A stretch of DNA of 64,000 nt from Mycolicibacterium sp. CH28. Lineage in GTDB: Bacteria > Actinomycetota > Actinomycetes > Mycobacteriales > Mycobacteriaceae. The stretch lies in contig NZ_SRLQ01000004.1 in NCBI RefSeq assembly GCF_004745805.1, forward strand, positions 124,001 through 188,000, written 5' to 3'. The notes beneath the pieces are model-generated. The model was not told where the DNA came from and ran no database searches. It was given only the letters and a program-made list of their open reading frames with translations. Both the position numbers and the translations under genes were made by a program. Positions 36,794 through 45,430 of this stretch are shown here, one piece after another (positions within the stretch are counted from its first letter, which is position 1; every line of letters begins with the position of its first letter).

Positions 36794-37335
36794 AGACCCT
36801 TCTGGCCCTCGTCGGCATGTTCGGTTCGTTGTCACTGCTGTCGATCGGTGGCGGCAACACCGTTCTGCCTGACATGCACCTGCAGGCGGTCACCGGCCAT
36901 CACTGGCTGACCAACTCGCAGTTCGCCGACATCTTCTCGATCTCCCAGGCGGCGCCCGGTCCGAGCATCCTGATCGTGGCCCTGGTCGGCTACGCGGCCG
37001 GGCTCGGCGTAGCAGGCGTCCTCGGCGGGATCGTCGGCGGCGTAGCCGCGACGGTCGCGATGATCGTGCCGGCCGCCACATTGATGTACCTCATCACCGT
37101 GTCGTGGCAGAAAGCCGAGAAGTCGAAGCTGCGCTCCGCGGTGGAAAAGGGATTCGCTCCGCTGACAGTGGGACTGATCCTGGCCAGCTCCCTGGTGATG
37201 AGCCGGGCCGCCGACCACGACTGGCGCGCCTACGTGATCACCGGTATCGCCACGCTGATCTTCGTCCGGACCAACACCAACCCGCTGATCGTCGTCGGCG
37301 CCGCAGCGCTGCTGGGCTACATCGGCTTCGTCTGA
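36790..37335 (+). CDS. Chromate transporter ChrA, C-terminal-type half
   Basis: 181-residue membrane protein with about five or six spans and the second ChrA motif set: SLLSIGGGNTVLPDMH and FADIFSISQAAPGPSILIVALVGY. The GGGN and QAAPGP motifs correspond to the ion-path motifs in each ChrA half. ATG overlaps the first half stop (ATGA), so the two are translated together and probably assemble as a heterodimer. Anion specificity cannot be read from sequence. Confidence 0.82.
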   Translation: MKTLLALVGMFGSLSLLSIGGGNTVLPDMHLQAVTGHHWLTNSQFADIFSISQAAPGPSILIVALVGYAAGLGVAGVLGGIVGGVAATVAMIVPAATLMYLITVSWQKAEKSKLRSAVEKGFAPLTVGLILASSLVMSRAADHDWRAYVITGIATLIFVRTNTNPLIVVGAAALLGYIGFV

Positions 37336-37459
37336 CGCCTCGTCACACCGCCGGGCTGTCACACACCGTCGGCAATCAGACCCGCCCGCAGGATCTCGGG
37401 ATAGGTTTGGCCGCAGCCGCGGCCGACGCGGCACCGAGGCGTACAGGAAACGATCAGCA

Positions 37460-39832
37460 ATGCGGGTTGACGGGCGAGAGGTTGCCGTTTCGGGCAACGT
37501 GCTGCAGCCGCTGACCCGCCGAACCAACGACATCGTTCGGCTGGTGATCTCGGCGGTGATGCTGGCCATCGTGGTCACCAGCTCCCTGATCACCCGCAAC
37601 GACTGGGTGGGGCTGGAAAAGTCGGTGTCGCGGATCGTGGGGGTGCTCACCCCCACCCAGTCCAACCTGGTGTACCTGCTCTACGGGCTGGCCATCCTGG
37701 CGCTGCCGTTCATGATCCTGATCGGCCTGATCGCCGCCCGCCAGTGGAGGCTGTTCGCGGCGTATGCGGCAGCGGGCTTCCTCGCGGTGTTCTCCCTGTC
37801 GATTTCGGAAAGCGGCATCGCCGCGCCGCGCTGGCACTTCGACCTCTCCGAACGGCTGTCGACCACGCTGTCCCAGTTCCTGGACGACCCGCGCTGGATC
37901 GCCATGCTCGCCGCGGTGCTGACCGTGTCGGGGCCGTGGCTGCCGGCCCGTTGGCGGCGGTGGTGGTGGACGCTGCTGCTGGCCTTCGTACCGATCCACC
38001 TCGTCGTCAGCGCGGTGGTGCCGGCCCGCTCCCTGTTGGGGCTGACCGTGGGATGGTTCGTCGGCGCCCTGACCGTGTGGGTGGTGGGCACACCGGCGCT
38101 GGAGGTTCCGCTCGACGGAGCGGTGCGGGCGCTGTCGCGCCGCGGTTTCCTGGTGACCACCCTGACCGTCGTGCGCCCGGCCGGGCACGGTCCGCTGGAG
38201 CTGTCGGCCAGCGACGACACCGGCGCGGCCGTCGTCGTCGAGATGTACGGTCCCAACCAACGCAGCGGCGGGGCGCTACGGCAGTTCTGGCGCTGGCTTA
38301 TCCTGCGCGACGCCGAAACCGCTCCGCTACAGGCCTCCATGCGCCGCGCCGTCGAGCACCGGGCGTTGATGACCATCGCAGTCGGTGACCTCGGCGTGTC
38401 CAACACCACCACGATGGCCGTCGCCGCGCTGGACCGCGGGTGGACCTTGTACGCGCACACGTCTCCGATGGGGACCCCGATCGATGCCACCGACGACCCG
38501 GGCGTGGTGACCACGGTGTGGCAGGCGCTGGGTGTGCTGCAACAACGCCAGATCTCGCACGGCGATCTGCGCTTCAAGGAGATCACCGTCGACGGTGGCA
38601 AGGTGCTCTTCGGCGGCTTCGGGAACTCCGAATACGGCGCGACCGATGAACAGCTGCAGTCCGACATCGCCCAGCTACTGGTGACCACCACCGAGCGGTT
38701 CGGCGCCGAGGCCACCGTCAAGGCCGCCGTCGACGCGCTCGGCAAGGACACCGTGCTCAACGCATCACGGCGGCTGACCAAGGCGGCGGTGCCGGCCCGG
38801 ATTCGCAAGTCGGTCGGCGACCCGAAAGCCGTGATGGCCGCGGCGCGCGACGAGGTCAAGCATCAGACCGGGGCCGACGAGATCAAAGCCGAAACCATCA
38901 CCCGGTTCACCCGCAAACAGGTCATCCAGCTGGTGCTGCTGGTGGCGCTGGTCTACGTCGCCTACCCGTTCATCAGCACGGTGCCCACCTTCTTCAGCGA
39001 ACTACGCAATGCCAACTGGTGGTGGGCGCTGCTGGGGCTGACGGTCTCGGCCCTGACCTATGTCGGGGCGGCAGCCGCGTTGTGGGCGAGCGCATCCGAG
39101 ATGGTCAGCTTCCGCAACCTGGTCATCATGCAGTTCGCCAACACCTTCGCCGCCACCACCACCCCGGCCGGTGTCGGTGGTCTGGCACTGAGCACCCGGT
39201 TCCTCCAGAAGGGCGGGTTGGGAGCGCTGAGGGCCACCGCGGCCGTGGCGCTGCAGCAATCGGTCCAGGTGATCACCCATGTCGCGTTGTTGATCTTCTT
39301 CAGCGTCGCGGCCGGCGCCTCGGCAGACCTGTCCCACTTCGTACCCAACGCGACGCTGCTGTACCTCATCGGCGGTATCGCGTTGGGCGCGGTGGGCACA
39401 TCTCTGTTCGTACCGAGATTGCGCCGCTGGCTGGGCACCGCGGTACGGCCCAAACTCAAAGAGGTCGGCGTTGAACTGGTCGAGCTGATGCGCGAACCCA
39501 AGCGGCTGGCCATAATCGTAGCCGGCTGCGCAGCAACAACTCTCGGCGCGGCACTGGCCTTGTGGGCCAGCGTCGAGGCGTTCGGTGGCGGGACCACGTT
39601 CGTCACGGTGACCGTGGTGACGATGGTCGGCGGCACGCTCGCGTCGGCGGCGCCCACCCCGGGCGGGGTCGGCGCGGTCGAAGCGGCCCTGATCGGTGGT
39701 CTGGCGGCCTTCGGTGTGCCTGCCGCCGTCGGAGTGCCCTCGGTGCTGCTCTACCGAGTGCTGACCTGCTGGCTACCGGTCTTTGCCGGTTGGCCCATCA
39801 TGCGGTGGCTGACGGCGAAAGACATGATCTAA
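37460..39832 (+). CDS. Membrane protein with kinase-like module and LPG-synthase/flippase-type domain
   Basis: 790 residues in three parts. Residues 24-212 hold about six membrane spans. Residues about 215-430 form a cytosolic module with HGDL at 367-370, GGFGN at 385-389 and SDIAQLL at 401-407. These resemble the catalytic loop, metal loop and following Asp-containing motif of ABC1/RIO/Bud32-type kinases, although the HGDL loop lacks the usual downstream Asn. Residues about 485-785 are a lysylphosphatidylglycerol-synthase-type transmembrane domain (UPF0104) with TPAGVGGLALSTRFL and TPGGVGAVEAALIGG motifs. Lipid flipping or modification controlled by the kinase-like module is an inference. 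Confidence 0.75.
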   Translation: MRVDGREVAVSGNVLQPLTRRTNDIVRLVISAVMLAIVVTSSLITRNDWVGLEKSVSRIVGVLTPTQSNLVYLLYGLAILALPFMILIGLIAARQWRLFAAYAAAGFLAVFSLSISESGIAAPRWHFDLSERLSTTLSQFLDDPRWIAMLAAVLTVSGPWLPARWRRWWWTLLLAFVPIHLVVSAVVPARSLLGLTVGWFVGALTVWVVGTPALEVPLDGAVRALSRRGFLVTTLTVVRPAGHGPLELSASDDTGAAVVVEMYGPNQRSGGALRQFWRWLILRDAETAPLQASMRRAVEHRALMTIAVGDLGVSNTTTMAVAALDRGWTLYAHTSPMGTPIDATDDPGVVTTVWQALGVLQQRQISHGDLRFKEITVDGGKVLFGGFGNSEYGATDEQLQSDIAQLLVTTTERFGAEATVKAAVDALGKDTVLNASRRLTKAAVPARIRKSVGDPKAVMAAARDEVKHQTGADEIKAETITRFTRKQVIQLVLLVALVYVAYPFISTVPTFFSELRNANWWWALLGLTVSALTYVGAAAALWASASEMVSFRNLVIMQFANTFAATTTPAGVGGLALSTRFLQKGGLGALRATAAVALQQSVQVITHVALLIFFSVAAGASADLSHFVPNATLLYLIGGIALGAVGTSLFVPRLRRWLGTAVRPKLKEVGVELVELMREPKRLAIIVAGCAATTLGAALALWASVEAFGGGTTFVTVTVVTMVGGTLASAAPTPGGVGAVEAALIGGLAAFGVPAAVGVPSVLLYRVLTCWLPVFAGWPIMRWLTAKDMI

Positions 39833-39841
39833 GAACCGGTC

Positions 39842-39855
39842 CCGCCAGATGGCGG
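39842..39855. terminator. Small hairpin between convergent genes
   Basis: CCGCC-AGAT-GGCGG in the 23-base gap between the flippase-type gene and the LCP gene. The stem is short, so support is modest. Confidence 0.35.
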
Positions 39856-41454
39856 TCACTTGACGCAGGGAACGCCTTGGCCCGTCATGTGACTGAGGTC
39901 AGTTGGCGCCGGAGAGGCAGACCCCGTTGCCGTGGCATCAACCGTCGGCACCGCTGTTGGACCATTAGCCGCCGACGACTGCACCGCCGCACCCATGGCC
40001 GTCGGGTCGTCGCTGGCGCGGAGATAGTCACCGGCCGGGAAATCGGTGCCGACGCTCACCTGGACGGTGTCGGCGGCAAGCGTGTCAGACGCGTTGGCGG
40101 CGAGACCGAGCTTGGCCCCCAGAGACTTCGCAGCGCCCTCGCCGCCAGGCCCATATTCGACCGAACTGGTATCGGAAAGCCCTGCAGCCGTGGTTGTTTC
40201 ACCCTGCCGGAAGTTATCGGTGACAAATGTGCTTTCGAGCTGAGCCGCCAGCCCATCGTGCCCGGATGCATTGACCACGTCCAGCATGGCCCCAGCGCCG
40301 TCTACCGGGTTATCCGCCGGCGTCGCGGACGGCGAAGGATCGGGCACCTTGGCGGTGTCGGAGGTGAATAGATCGTGCACGATCGATCGGATAGTGGGCA
40401 CGTCGATGAGGTTCACGTCTTCGCCGGCAGAGTCCTGCCCGAACCCGGTGATCGGCACGGTGTACAACGACGGCGGTCGCGCCGTGAGCGCCGATGCATT
40501 TTCGGCGAAGGCGGTCAGATCGAGCGCGGAATCGACAGCGACGTTCTGTTTGGCGACATCCAGAAGCCCGCGCAGGGCCACGGGGTTGTCCAACCCGCCA
40601 TCGTGGCGCAGCGCACTGACCAGCGAGACGATGAAGGCCTGCTGGCGGCGGGTCCGGTCCATGTCGGTGAAATTCCCGTCATTGACATCACGGCGCTGCC
40701 GAACGAACGCCATCGCCTGGGCGGCATCGATCTGCTGAACCCCTTGGTGGAAGTCGGCGCCGGAATAGTCGTCGGAGGTGTCCTCGTTGAGGCAGACCGA
40801 TATCGGCGCAACCGCTTTGGCGATCTCGAAGAAGGCCCCCAGCGTCACTTCGACGAAGTGGTCGATCGGCACATCGAGCAACTGACGCACAGTCGCGATC
40901 TCCGTTCTTCGGCCGGCTTCGCGTCCCGCCTGCTCCTTGGCTTGCGGATCCAGGGCGTTGTTCCGCGCCGGGTCGGCGGCGATCTCGTCGAGCGCATGCT
41001 GATAGGCAAAGCCGTAAGCCTGCTTGATCTTGCCCTGGCACTCGCCGGTCGGACACCCGGCCAGGTCAACGTAGTCATCTCGGGGTATGGACACCGCGGT
41101 GGACGGACCGCTCGCGGGAATATGGACCAGGATGAGCACATTGGCGTTGTAGCCACCCACCGTCTCGTCCCCCGCGTGAAGGGCGTCGTACACATCCTGT
41201 GGCAACGGGTTGCCGTGCTGATCCAACCGGCTATCGAGCCCCATGATCAGGATGTTCTGCGAGCCTCCACCCGACGTGGACCCGCCGATGAGGGCCTGCG
41301 ACGTGATGATCCCACCCAGCGCGTCGTGAACTCCGAACCAGCCCAGACCGGTCGCCGTCAACACGCCGAGCGCCGCCAGCGCTGTCACCACCCTGCCGGC
41401 GGCAAACCGGCGACGTGCCGCGGGTGCCACGGAGACCTGGTCGTTCAACGACAC
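39856..41454 (-). CDS. LytR-CpsA-Psr (LCP) family ligase
   Basis: About 532 residues. A short cytoplasmic N-terminus, one membrane span (VVTALAALGVLTATGLGWFG), an LCP domain with ILIMGLDSR, the pyrophosphate-binding SIPRDDYVDLAG and RQRRDVNDGNFTDMDRTRRQQ motifs, and a C-terminal LytR_C domain (VDGAGAMLDVVNASGHDGLA). LCP enzymes attach arabinogalactan to peptidoglycan in mycobacteria (Lcp1 type). GTG at 41454 has GAGG six bases upstream; TTG at 41460 does not. The GECQGKIKQAYGFAYQHALDE insertion is longer than in many LCP proteins. Confidence 0.88.
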   Translation of the reverse strand: MSLNDQVSVAPAARRRFAAGRVVTALAALGVLTATGLGWFGVHDALGGIITSQALIGGSTSGGGSQNILIMGLDSRLDQHGNPLPQDVYDALHAGDETVGGYNANVLILVHIPASGPSTAVSIPRDDYVDLAGCPTGECQGKIKQAYGFAYQHALDEIAADPARNNALDPQAKEQAGREAGRRTEIATVRQLLDVPIDHFVEVTLGAFFEIAKAVAPISVCLNEDTSDDYSGADFHQGVQQIDAAQAMAFVRQRRDVNDGNFTDMDRTRRQQAFIVSLVSALRHDGGLDNPVALRGLLDVAKQNVAVDSALDLTAFAENASALTARPPSLYTVPITGFGQDSAGEDVNLIDVPTIRSIVHDLFTSDTAKVPDPSPSATPADNPVDGAGAMLDVVNASGHDGLAAQLESTFVTDNFRQGETTTAAGLSDTSSVEYGPGGEGAAKSLGAKLGLAANASDTLAADTVQVSVGTDFPAGDYLRASDDPTAMGAAVQSSAANGPTAVPTVDATATGSASPAPTDLSHMTGQGVPCVK

Positions 41455-41761
41455 ATGCAACCTCGGTCCGAATCAGAAGTGGGACAGGAAAGGACAGTAT
41501 TGCCGACCGCCGAGCGGGCGTCGGCAGGGCACGCCGTGACCCGCTTCGGCTGCGCCGAGGCAAGCGGGGAATTCTGTGAATTGACAGCCGAATTGCCTGA
41601 CAGTTCCATTGCCCCTGACCGCGACGCCGCACTGGTGAACGAGGTTGGGCGAAAACTTCGCAACCACGGTGAGGTCCCTGCGAGTAGCCGGAAGTCGTTG
41701 GAATGAAGACAGACTCCGCCCTATCTTGAATGCATAGGATGCCTTATCTCTAGGAGACATA
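41455..41761. other. 307-bp divergent intergenic region
   Basis: Holds the presumed promoters of the LCP gene and the small membrane protein. GCCGACCGCCGAGCGGGCGTCGGC at about 41502-41525 is an imperfect dyad. No open frame here looks coding. Confidence 0.4.
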
Positions 41762-41983
41762 GTGACTGCAGGGCAGAAAAGAGTCATCGGAAGTGTCATC
41801 GGCGTCACGGCGATCGGCTTCATGTCCCTATCGGCGCTTCTCAACAACGTTCCCGAGCGGCCCTCGGGCATTGAGGCCGGAAACGGCCCGTACGTGACGT
41901 TTCCAAGCCCATCACCGCCGCCGAGTGCGGTGGTATCCACCTCTACGACCATCCCGGCGGCATCGACCAACACAGCAGGCTGA
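41762..41983 (+). CDS. Small single-span membrane protein
   Basis: 73 residues: a basic N-terminus, a hydrophobic segment at about 8-28 (VIGSVIGVTAIGFMSLSALL) and a Pro/Ser/Thr-rich tail. It may be a signal anchor with an extracellular linker-like tail. The GTG start has AGGAGA five bases away, and a strong hairpin follows eight bases after the stop, so it is a free-standing transcription unit. Function unknown. Confidence 0.55.
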   Translation: MTAGQKRVIGSVIGVTAIGFMSLSALLNNVPERPSGIEAGNGPYVTFPSPSPPPSAVVSTSTTIPAASTNTAG

Positions 41984-41990
41984 TTCTCCC

Positions 41991-42018
41991 GGGCCGCAGC
42001 GCAGTGGCGCTGAGGCCC
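41991..42018 (+). terminator. Hairpin after the small membrane gene
   Basis: GGGCC/GGCCC outer stem and CAGCGC/GCGCTG inner stem with one mismatch and an AGTG loop, eight bases after the stop. No T-run. Confidence 0.55.
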
Positions 42019-42109
42019 AAGATCATTGCCCAACCGGCACGCGAGTGGCTACTTCCCGGCAGCGGATACGTCTGATCCGGCTCCCAGACAGATTCACGGG
42101 CGGTCTGCG

Positions 42110-42115
42110 TAGCCT
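42110..42115 (+). promoter_or_regulatory. -10 element TAGCCT, leaderless start of the hydrolase gene
   Basis: TANNNT six bases before the GTG at 42122. No ribosome site is present, fitting a leaderless mRNA. Confidence 0.45.
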
Positions 42116-42121
42116 GGAACC

Positions 42122-44044
42122 GTGCGATGTGCCGCAACGGTTGGTTGGGTCCGGAAGACGGCTGGGCGCGTGCTCATTTTGGTGTCGGCACTGACACTGA
42201 CACTCGCCGGTTGCGCCCAGCCGGTAAGGCGCGCCGACCCGGCCTGGCCACCACAGGAGGGGCGCGGTCCCTGCGCGGTCGGCAAGCAGACCGACGTGGC
42301 CGCACGCATGCGCGACGGCACCGTGCTACGAGCCGATGTCTACCGGCCCGACACGACCAAGCCTGTTCCGGTGATCCTGATGCGCACTCAGTACGGGAAG
42401 ACCGGAGCACAGGTCCAGCCGTCGCGCTATCAGACTCCGGATTGGTTCGCCTCACACTGCTATCTCGTTGTCGTTCAAGATGTTCGAGGCCAGGGCTCGT
42501 CGGGCGGTACGTTCAGTGAGTTCACCCACGACCGCGAGGATGGCTACGACTCGGTGGAGTGGGCCGCTTCGCTGCCCGGGGCGAACGGCAAGGTGGGCAT
42601 GTACGGGTCGTCCTACGTCGGCGCCACCCAATGGCTGGCCGCGACCACCGCCCCGCCCCATCTGGTCACCATCGTGCCGGCGAACACGGCATCGGACTAC
42701 TACGACGGTTGGATGTACGAAGGCGGCGAGTTCCGGCTGGCGTTCGTGCTGCCGTGGGCGATGGGGCTGGCGAGCACAGCGGCAAGTAACCGGCACGACG
42801 AGGACACCGCGGCAGCGCTTCGATCGGCCGGCGCGGACCCGACGCGTTGGCTGGCCTTCCGTCCCTACCGGTCCGTTCCGGCGCTGGATCCGGCCAACCC
42901 GGCTGTGGCGCCGTGGTACTTCGACTGGGTTGCCCATTCGTCGCGCGATTCCTTCTGGCGACAATGGAGCATCCGGGACCGGTATCGGTCGGTTCAGGTA
43001 CCGGTCCTCGACGTGGAGGGATGGTACGACGCGTTTCTCGCCGGCGGGATCGAGAACTTCACCGGAATGGTCGGCTCGGCGGCAACACCGGACGCTCGCG
43101 CGAACCAACGGCTCGTCATCGGCCCGTGGGACCACCTGGACTGGGGCCGCGCGGGCTCCAAGCCCGCACCATTGCTCAAGGACATCGGCCCGGTCGGTGA
43201 CAGCCCGATCAACGGGCTGATGCTGGCCTGGTTCGACCACTTCCTCAAGGGCGCCGACAACGGGGTCTCCGGCGCGCCTCGGGTCGACTACTTCCTGATG
43301 GGGGCCAACACCTGGAAGTCGGCGCCGAGCTGGCCGTTGCCTCAAACACGTTGGCGCACCTACTTCCTGGCCGGTGACGGTCAGATGGATTCGCGGACCG
43401 GCACGCTGGGTACCGCACCACCCACCGCAGGCCAGCCACCGGACCGCTATGTCTACGACCCCACCGACCCGGTTCCCAGCATCGGCGGGCATTCGTGCTG
43501 CGGAGCGCAATCCGGCCCGCAGGGACCCTACGACCAGTCCCCCGCCGAGCAGCGTTCCGATGTGCTGGTCTACAGCACCGACCCGCTACCGCAGGACACC
43601 GAGGTGACCGGCCCGACGACCGTCGACCTGTGGGCGTCCAGCTCGGCCGTCGACACCGACTTCACCGCGAAGCTGACGGTGGTCAAGCCCGACGGCGGAA
43701 TCATCAACCTCAACAACGGCATTGTTCGCACGGCGTTCCGCGAGTCGCTGTCCGAGCCGCGCCCGAGTACACCGAATCAGCCCCACGAGTACCACATCGC
43801 CATCTGGCCGACGAGCTACCTGTTCCGCGCCGGCGACCGGATCCGACTCGAAATATCCAGCAGCGATTACCCGCAGTTCGCGCCCAATCCCAACACCGGA
43901 GAGCCCTTCGGGCAGAGCGCGGCTACCGCGACCGCGACTCAGACCATCCTGCACGACGCCGCCCACCCGTCCGCCGTGGTCATCCCGGTGATTCCGGCGT
44001 CAGGCCCCGGATCGGCGACGTTCCCGATGCAGGCCGGCGGCTGA
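42122..44044 (+). CDS. CocE/NonD (S15) family lipoprotein hydrolase
   Basis: 640 residues. A lipobox (LTLTLAGC) at about residues 24-31 marks it as a lipoprotein. The alpha/beta-hydrolase core has the nucleophile Ser164 in GMYGSSYVG, an acidic residue in VEGWYDAF and a histidine in IGPWDHLDW, and the C-terminal half is the jelly-roll PepX_C domain (VTGPTTVDLWASSSAVDTDF). Family members cleave esters or act as acyl-peptidases. Extracytoplasmic hydrolysis is expected; the substrate is unknown. GTG start, apparently leaderless. Confidence 0.86.
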   Translation: MRCAATVGWVRKTAGRVLILVSALTLTLAGCAQPVRRADPAWPPQEGRGPCAVGKQTDVAARMRDGTVLRADVYRPDTTKPVPVILMRTQYGKTGAQVQPSRYQTPDWFASHCYLVVVQDVRGQGSSGGTFSEFTHDREDGYDSVEWAASLPGANGKVGMYGSSYVGATQWLAATTAPPHLVTIVPANTASDYYDGWMYEGGEFRLAFVLPWAMGLASTAASNRHDEDTAAALRSAGADPTRWLAFRPYRSVPALDPANPAVAPWYFDWVAHSSRDSFWRQWSIRDRYRSVQVPVLDVEGWYDAFLAGGIENFTGMVGSAATPDARANQRLVIGPWDHLDWGRAGSKPAPLLKDIGPVGDSPINGLMLAWFDHFLKGADNGVSGAPRVDYFLMGANTWKSAPSWPLPQTRWRTYFLAGDGQMDSRTGTLGTAPPTAGQPPDRYVYDPTDPVPSIGGHSCCGAQSGPQGPYDQSPAEQRSDVLVYSTDPLPQDTEVTGPTTVDLWASSSAVDTDFTAKLTVVKPDGGIINLNNGIVRTAFRESLSEPRPSTPNQPHEYHIAIWPTSYLFRAGDRIRLEISSSDYPQFAPNPNTGEPFGQSAATATATQTILHDAAHPSAVVIPVIPASGPGSATFPMQAGG

Positions 44045-44074
44045 GGCCCACCGGATCTGGACGCTCGACCGTCG

Positions 44075-44245
44075 TTACCCGGTCTCCTGAGCGGCGACGG
44101 ACCGGTAGGCCAGCACGTCGGCCTTGGTGAACAGCATTCGATTGCCGCACCGGTGATGAGCGGGTCCGATGCCGGCTTTGACCTGCTTGCGTAACGCCTC
44201 GGTCGTGATGCCCAGGTCGCGGGCAGCCTGCTTGACCGTCAGCAT
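44075..44245 (-). CDS. Small HTH protein, excisionase/MerR-like
   Basis: 56 residues: MLTVKQAARDLGITTEALRK, then QVKAGIGPAHHRCGNRMLFT and KADVLAYRSV. The opening V-K-Q-A-A-R-x-L-G-x-T helix-turn-helix, short wing with basic residues and final F-T-x-x-D-V-L-A-Y strand/helix are the signature of excisionase (Xis) and MerR-like DNA-binding domains. No ribosome site precedes the ATG; the frame extends upstream to a TAG without another start, so translation may be coupled or the gene truncated. It lies 1.2 kb from a tRNA gene, a usual place for integrase/excisionase systems, but no integrase is present. Confidence 0.6.
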   Translation of the reverse strand: MLTVKQAARDLGITTEALRKQVKAGIGPAHHRCGNRMLFTKADVLAYRSVAAQETG

Positions 44246-44354
44246 CTGGCGCAGCCACGCCGAGGCTACCCATGCGCGCCGCGTCGCCTCATTGAGCGGT
44301 CCGCGCGCGGCGGAAGTGACTCGCTACAGCGGCGTGGCGGTCGCCGGAATCCGC

Positions 44355-44377
44355 CCGCCGGGAACGACGCCCGGCGG
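44355..44377 (-). terminator. Hairpin after the 53-residue membrane gene
   Basis: CCGCCGGG (44355-44362) pairs with CCCGGCGG (44370-44377) around a 7-base loop. On the minus strand it begins 22 bases after the stop of the gene ending at 44399. Confidence 0.6.
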
Positions 44378-44398
44378 ACCTGGTCACCTGCCCCGAAA

Positions 44399-44560
44399 TT
44401 ACCGGTCGCCGTCCATGTCGGCGTCCTCTGGCGAGGCTTCTGGCCCGACGAAGTGCGCATATACGGAATGGAGTCCAACCACGACGGCACTAGCCAACAG
44501 CGACATCACCAGCCAGCTGTCCGCGGGGATCGCTTTTGCCATTTGCAGCAGGCTTTCCAT
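44399..44560 (-). CDS. 53-residue single-span membrane microprotein
   Basis: MESLLQMAKAIPADSW leads to a membrane span (LVMSLLASAVVVGLHSVYAH) and an acidic tail (EASPEDADMDGDR). An amphipathic N-terminus, one span and a highly acidic end form a clear layout for a small membrane protein. A promoter-like pair lies upstream on the minus strand and a hairpin downstream, which support it as a real gene although ribosome binding is weak (GGAAC). No homologue is recognised. The 380 bp upstream (44561-44940) hold no gene that I can support. Confidence 0.5.
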   Translation of the reverse strand: MESLLQMAKAIPADSWLVMSLLASAVVVGLHSVYAHFVGPEASPEDADMDGDR

Positions 44561-44620
44561 GCTCAGTTCCGCTTCTTGTTCGTAGGTCCTGCCCAGCCGG
44601 CAAGGACCGGGCGCACACAG

Positions 44621-44651
44621 TTAATATCGGCAGTTTAGCTGCTGAAGTCAA
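44621..44651 (-). promoter_or_regulatory. Promoter candidate of the microprotein gene
   Basis: On the minus strand TTGACT (44646-44651) is followed after 17 bases by GATATT (44623-44628), with TATTAA offset by two more. Spacing is ideal and the -35 is nearly perfect. The start codon is about 60 bases downstream; the 5' leader contains a GTCCTTGCC/GGGCAGGAC hairpin. Confidence 0.45.
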
Positions 44652-44940
44652 CGACCACCGCAAACGAGTCATCAAACCGCGATCGCGCCGCGACTTGGCG
44701 GGCCGCCAAATGGCTCCGGCACAGGCCAGGACGACGGCGGGTTTGCCGGTCGGAGCCGGTGGCCCAGTGCTCGGCCCGAGGCGTTCCCGTCCGGCACAAT
44801 CAGCACGCTACAAATGTCGACAGCAAATACCTTGCACAGAGGTCACGACCCCCATCACCGTGCCGATCAGTCCGCCGGAACGAGCCGGGCAGGGGTTCGC
44901 GATCCCGCCGGAGGTGGGGCGGCGCTCCCTAAATTATTGC

Positions 44941-44964
44941 GGGGCAGCACCTTTCGGTGCCCCC
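44941..44964 (-). terminator. Hairpin after the 52-residue gene
   Basis: On the minus strand GGGGGCACC-GAAA-GGTGC(T)GCCCC, followed by GCAATAATTTA. It begins 15 bases after the stop of the gene ending at 44979. A-T-rich sequence after the stem makes this the most classical terminator here. Confidence 0.7.
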
Positions 44965-44978
44965 ACGGCGCCGCCGGG

Positions 44979-45137
44979 CTAGCCCCGGAGCGCGTCAGCG
45001 GCCGCGCCGATGAATACCGCGTACGCCGCCGACGTCGCGATCCGGTCGACATCCAGAGCATCGCCGCCGATATCGCGCACCTGGTCGGCGATGGCATGCC
45101 GGATGAGATCGATCGATGTCACCACTGGGTCGTTCAT
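44979..45137 (-). CDS. 52-residue helical small protein
   Basis: MNDPVVTSIDLIRHAIADQV continues with RDIGGDALDVDRIATSAAYA and VFIGAAADALRG. It has alternating hydrophobic and acidic helices and no membrane span. ATG is preceded by AGGAG at five bases, an excellent site, and a strong terminator follows the stop. It lies 36 bases downstream of a small membrane gene on the same strand, so both probably form one transcript. Function unknown. Confidence 0.55.
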   Translation of the reverse strand: MNDPVVTSIDLIRHAIADQVRDIGGDALDVDRIATSAAYAVFIGAAADALRG

Positions 45138-45173
45138 GGGTACTCCTACTACTTGTACTACCTGCTCGCGGTG

Positions 45174-45260
45174 CTATTCAGCCCCAGATGTCAGGCACAA
45201 CCACAACGCAGCCACGACGAAGAACGCCACGTAGGCGACCCTGCCCCACTCGATCAGCAT
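45174..45260 (-). CDS. 28-residue single-span membrane microprotein
   Basis: MLIEWGRVAYVAFFVVAALW ends LCLTSGAE. A charged start and one hydrophobic helix. ATG at 45260 has GGAG six bases upstream. An in-frame ATG at 45305 would add 15 residues (MPLLSISKRNGAEIE) but lacks a ribosome site. The gene is upstream of, and likely cotranscribed with, the 52-residue gene. Too short for standard gene callers; evidence is the ribosome site, membrane span and position. Confidence 0.4.
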   Translation of the reverse strand: MLIEWGRVAYVAFFVVAALWLCLTSGAE

Positions 45261-45430
45261 CTCGATCTCCGCTCCGTTGCGCTTTGAGATCGACAGTAGC
45301 GGCATACAGTTAGCACTACTAGATGAACAGTTAGGCCATTTAAGTGAATCTCGACCGGGTGGGCGTTGACTATGACTCGCGCCACACCCGCAAGCCCGGC
45401 CGCCCGAGCGCGCACGCCCGAACCACTGAG

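Noticed and set aside
44536..44982. 148-codon plus-strand frame opposite the small genes
   Set aside because: It crosses two hairpins and the opposite-strand promoter, contains no domain, and lacks a ribosome site.
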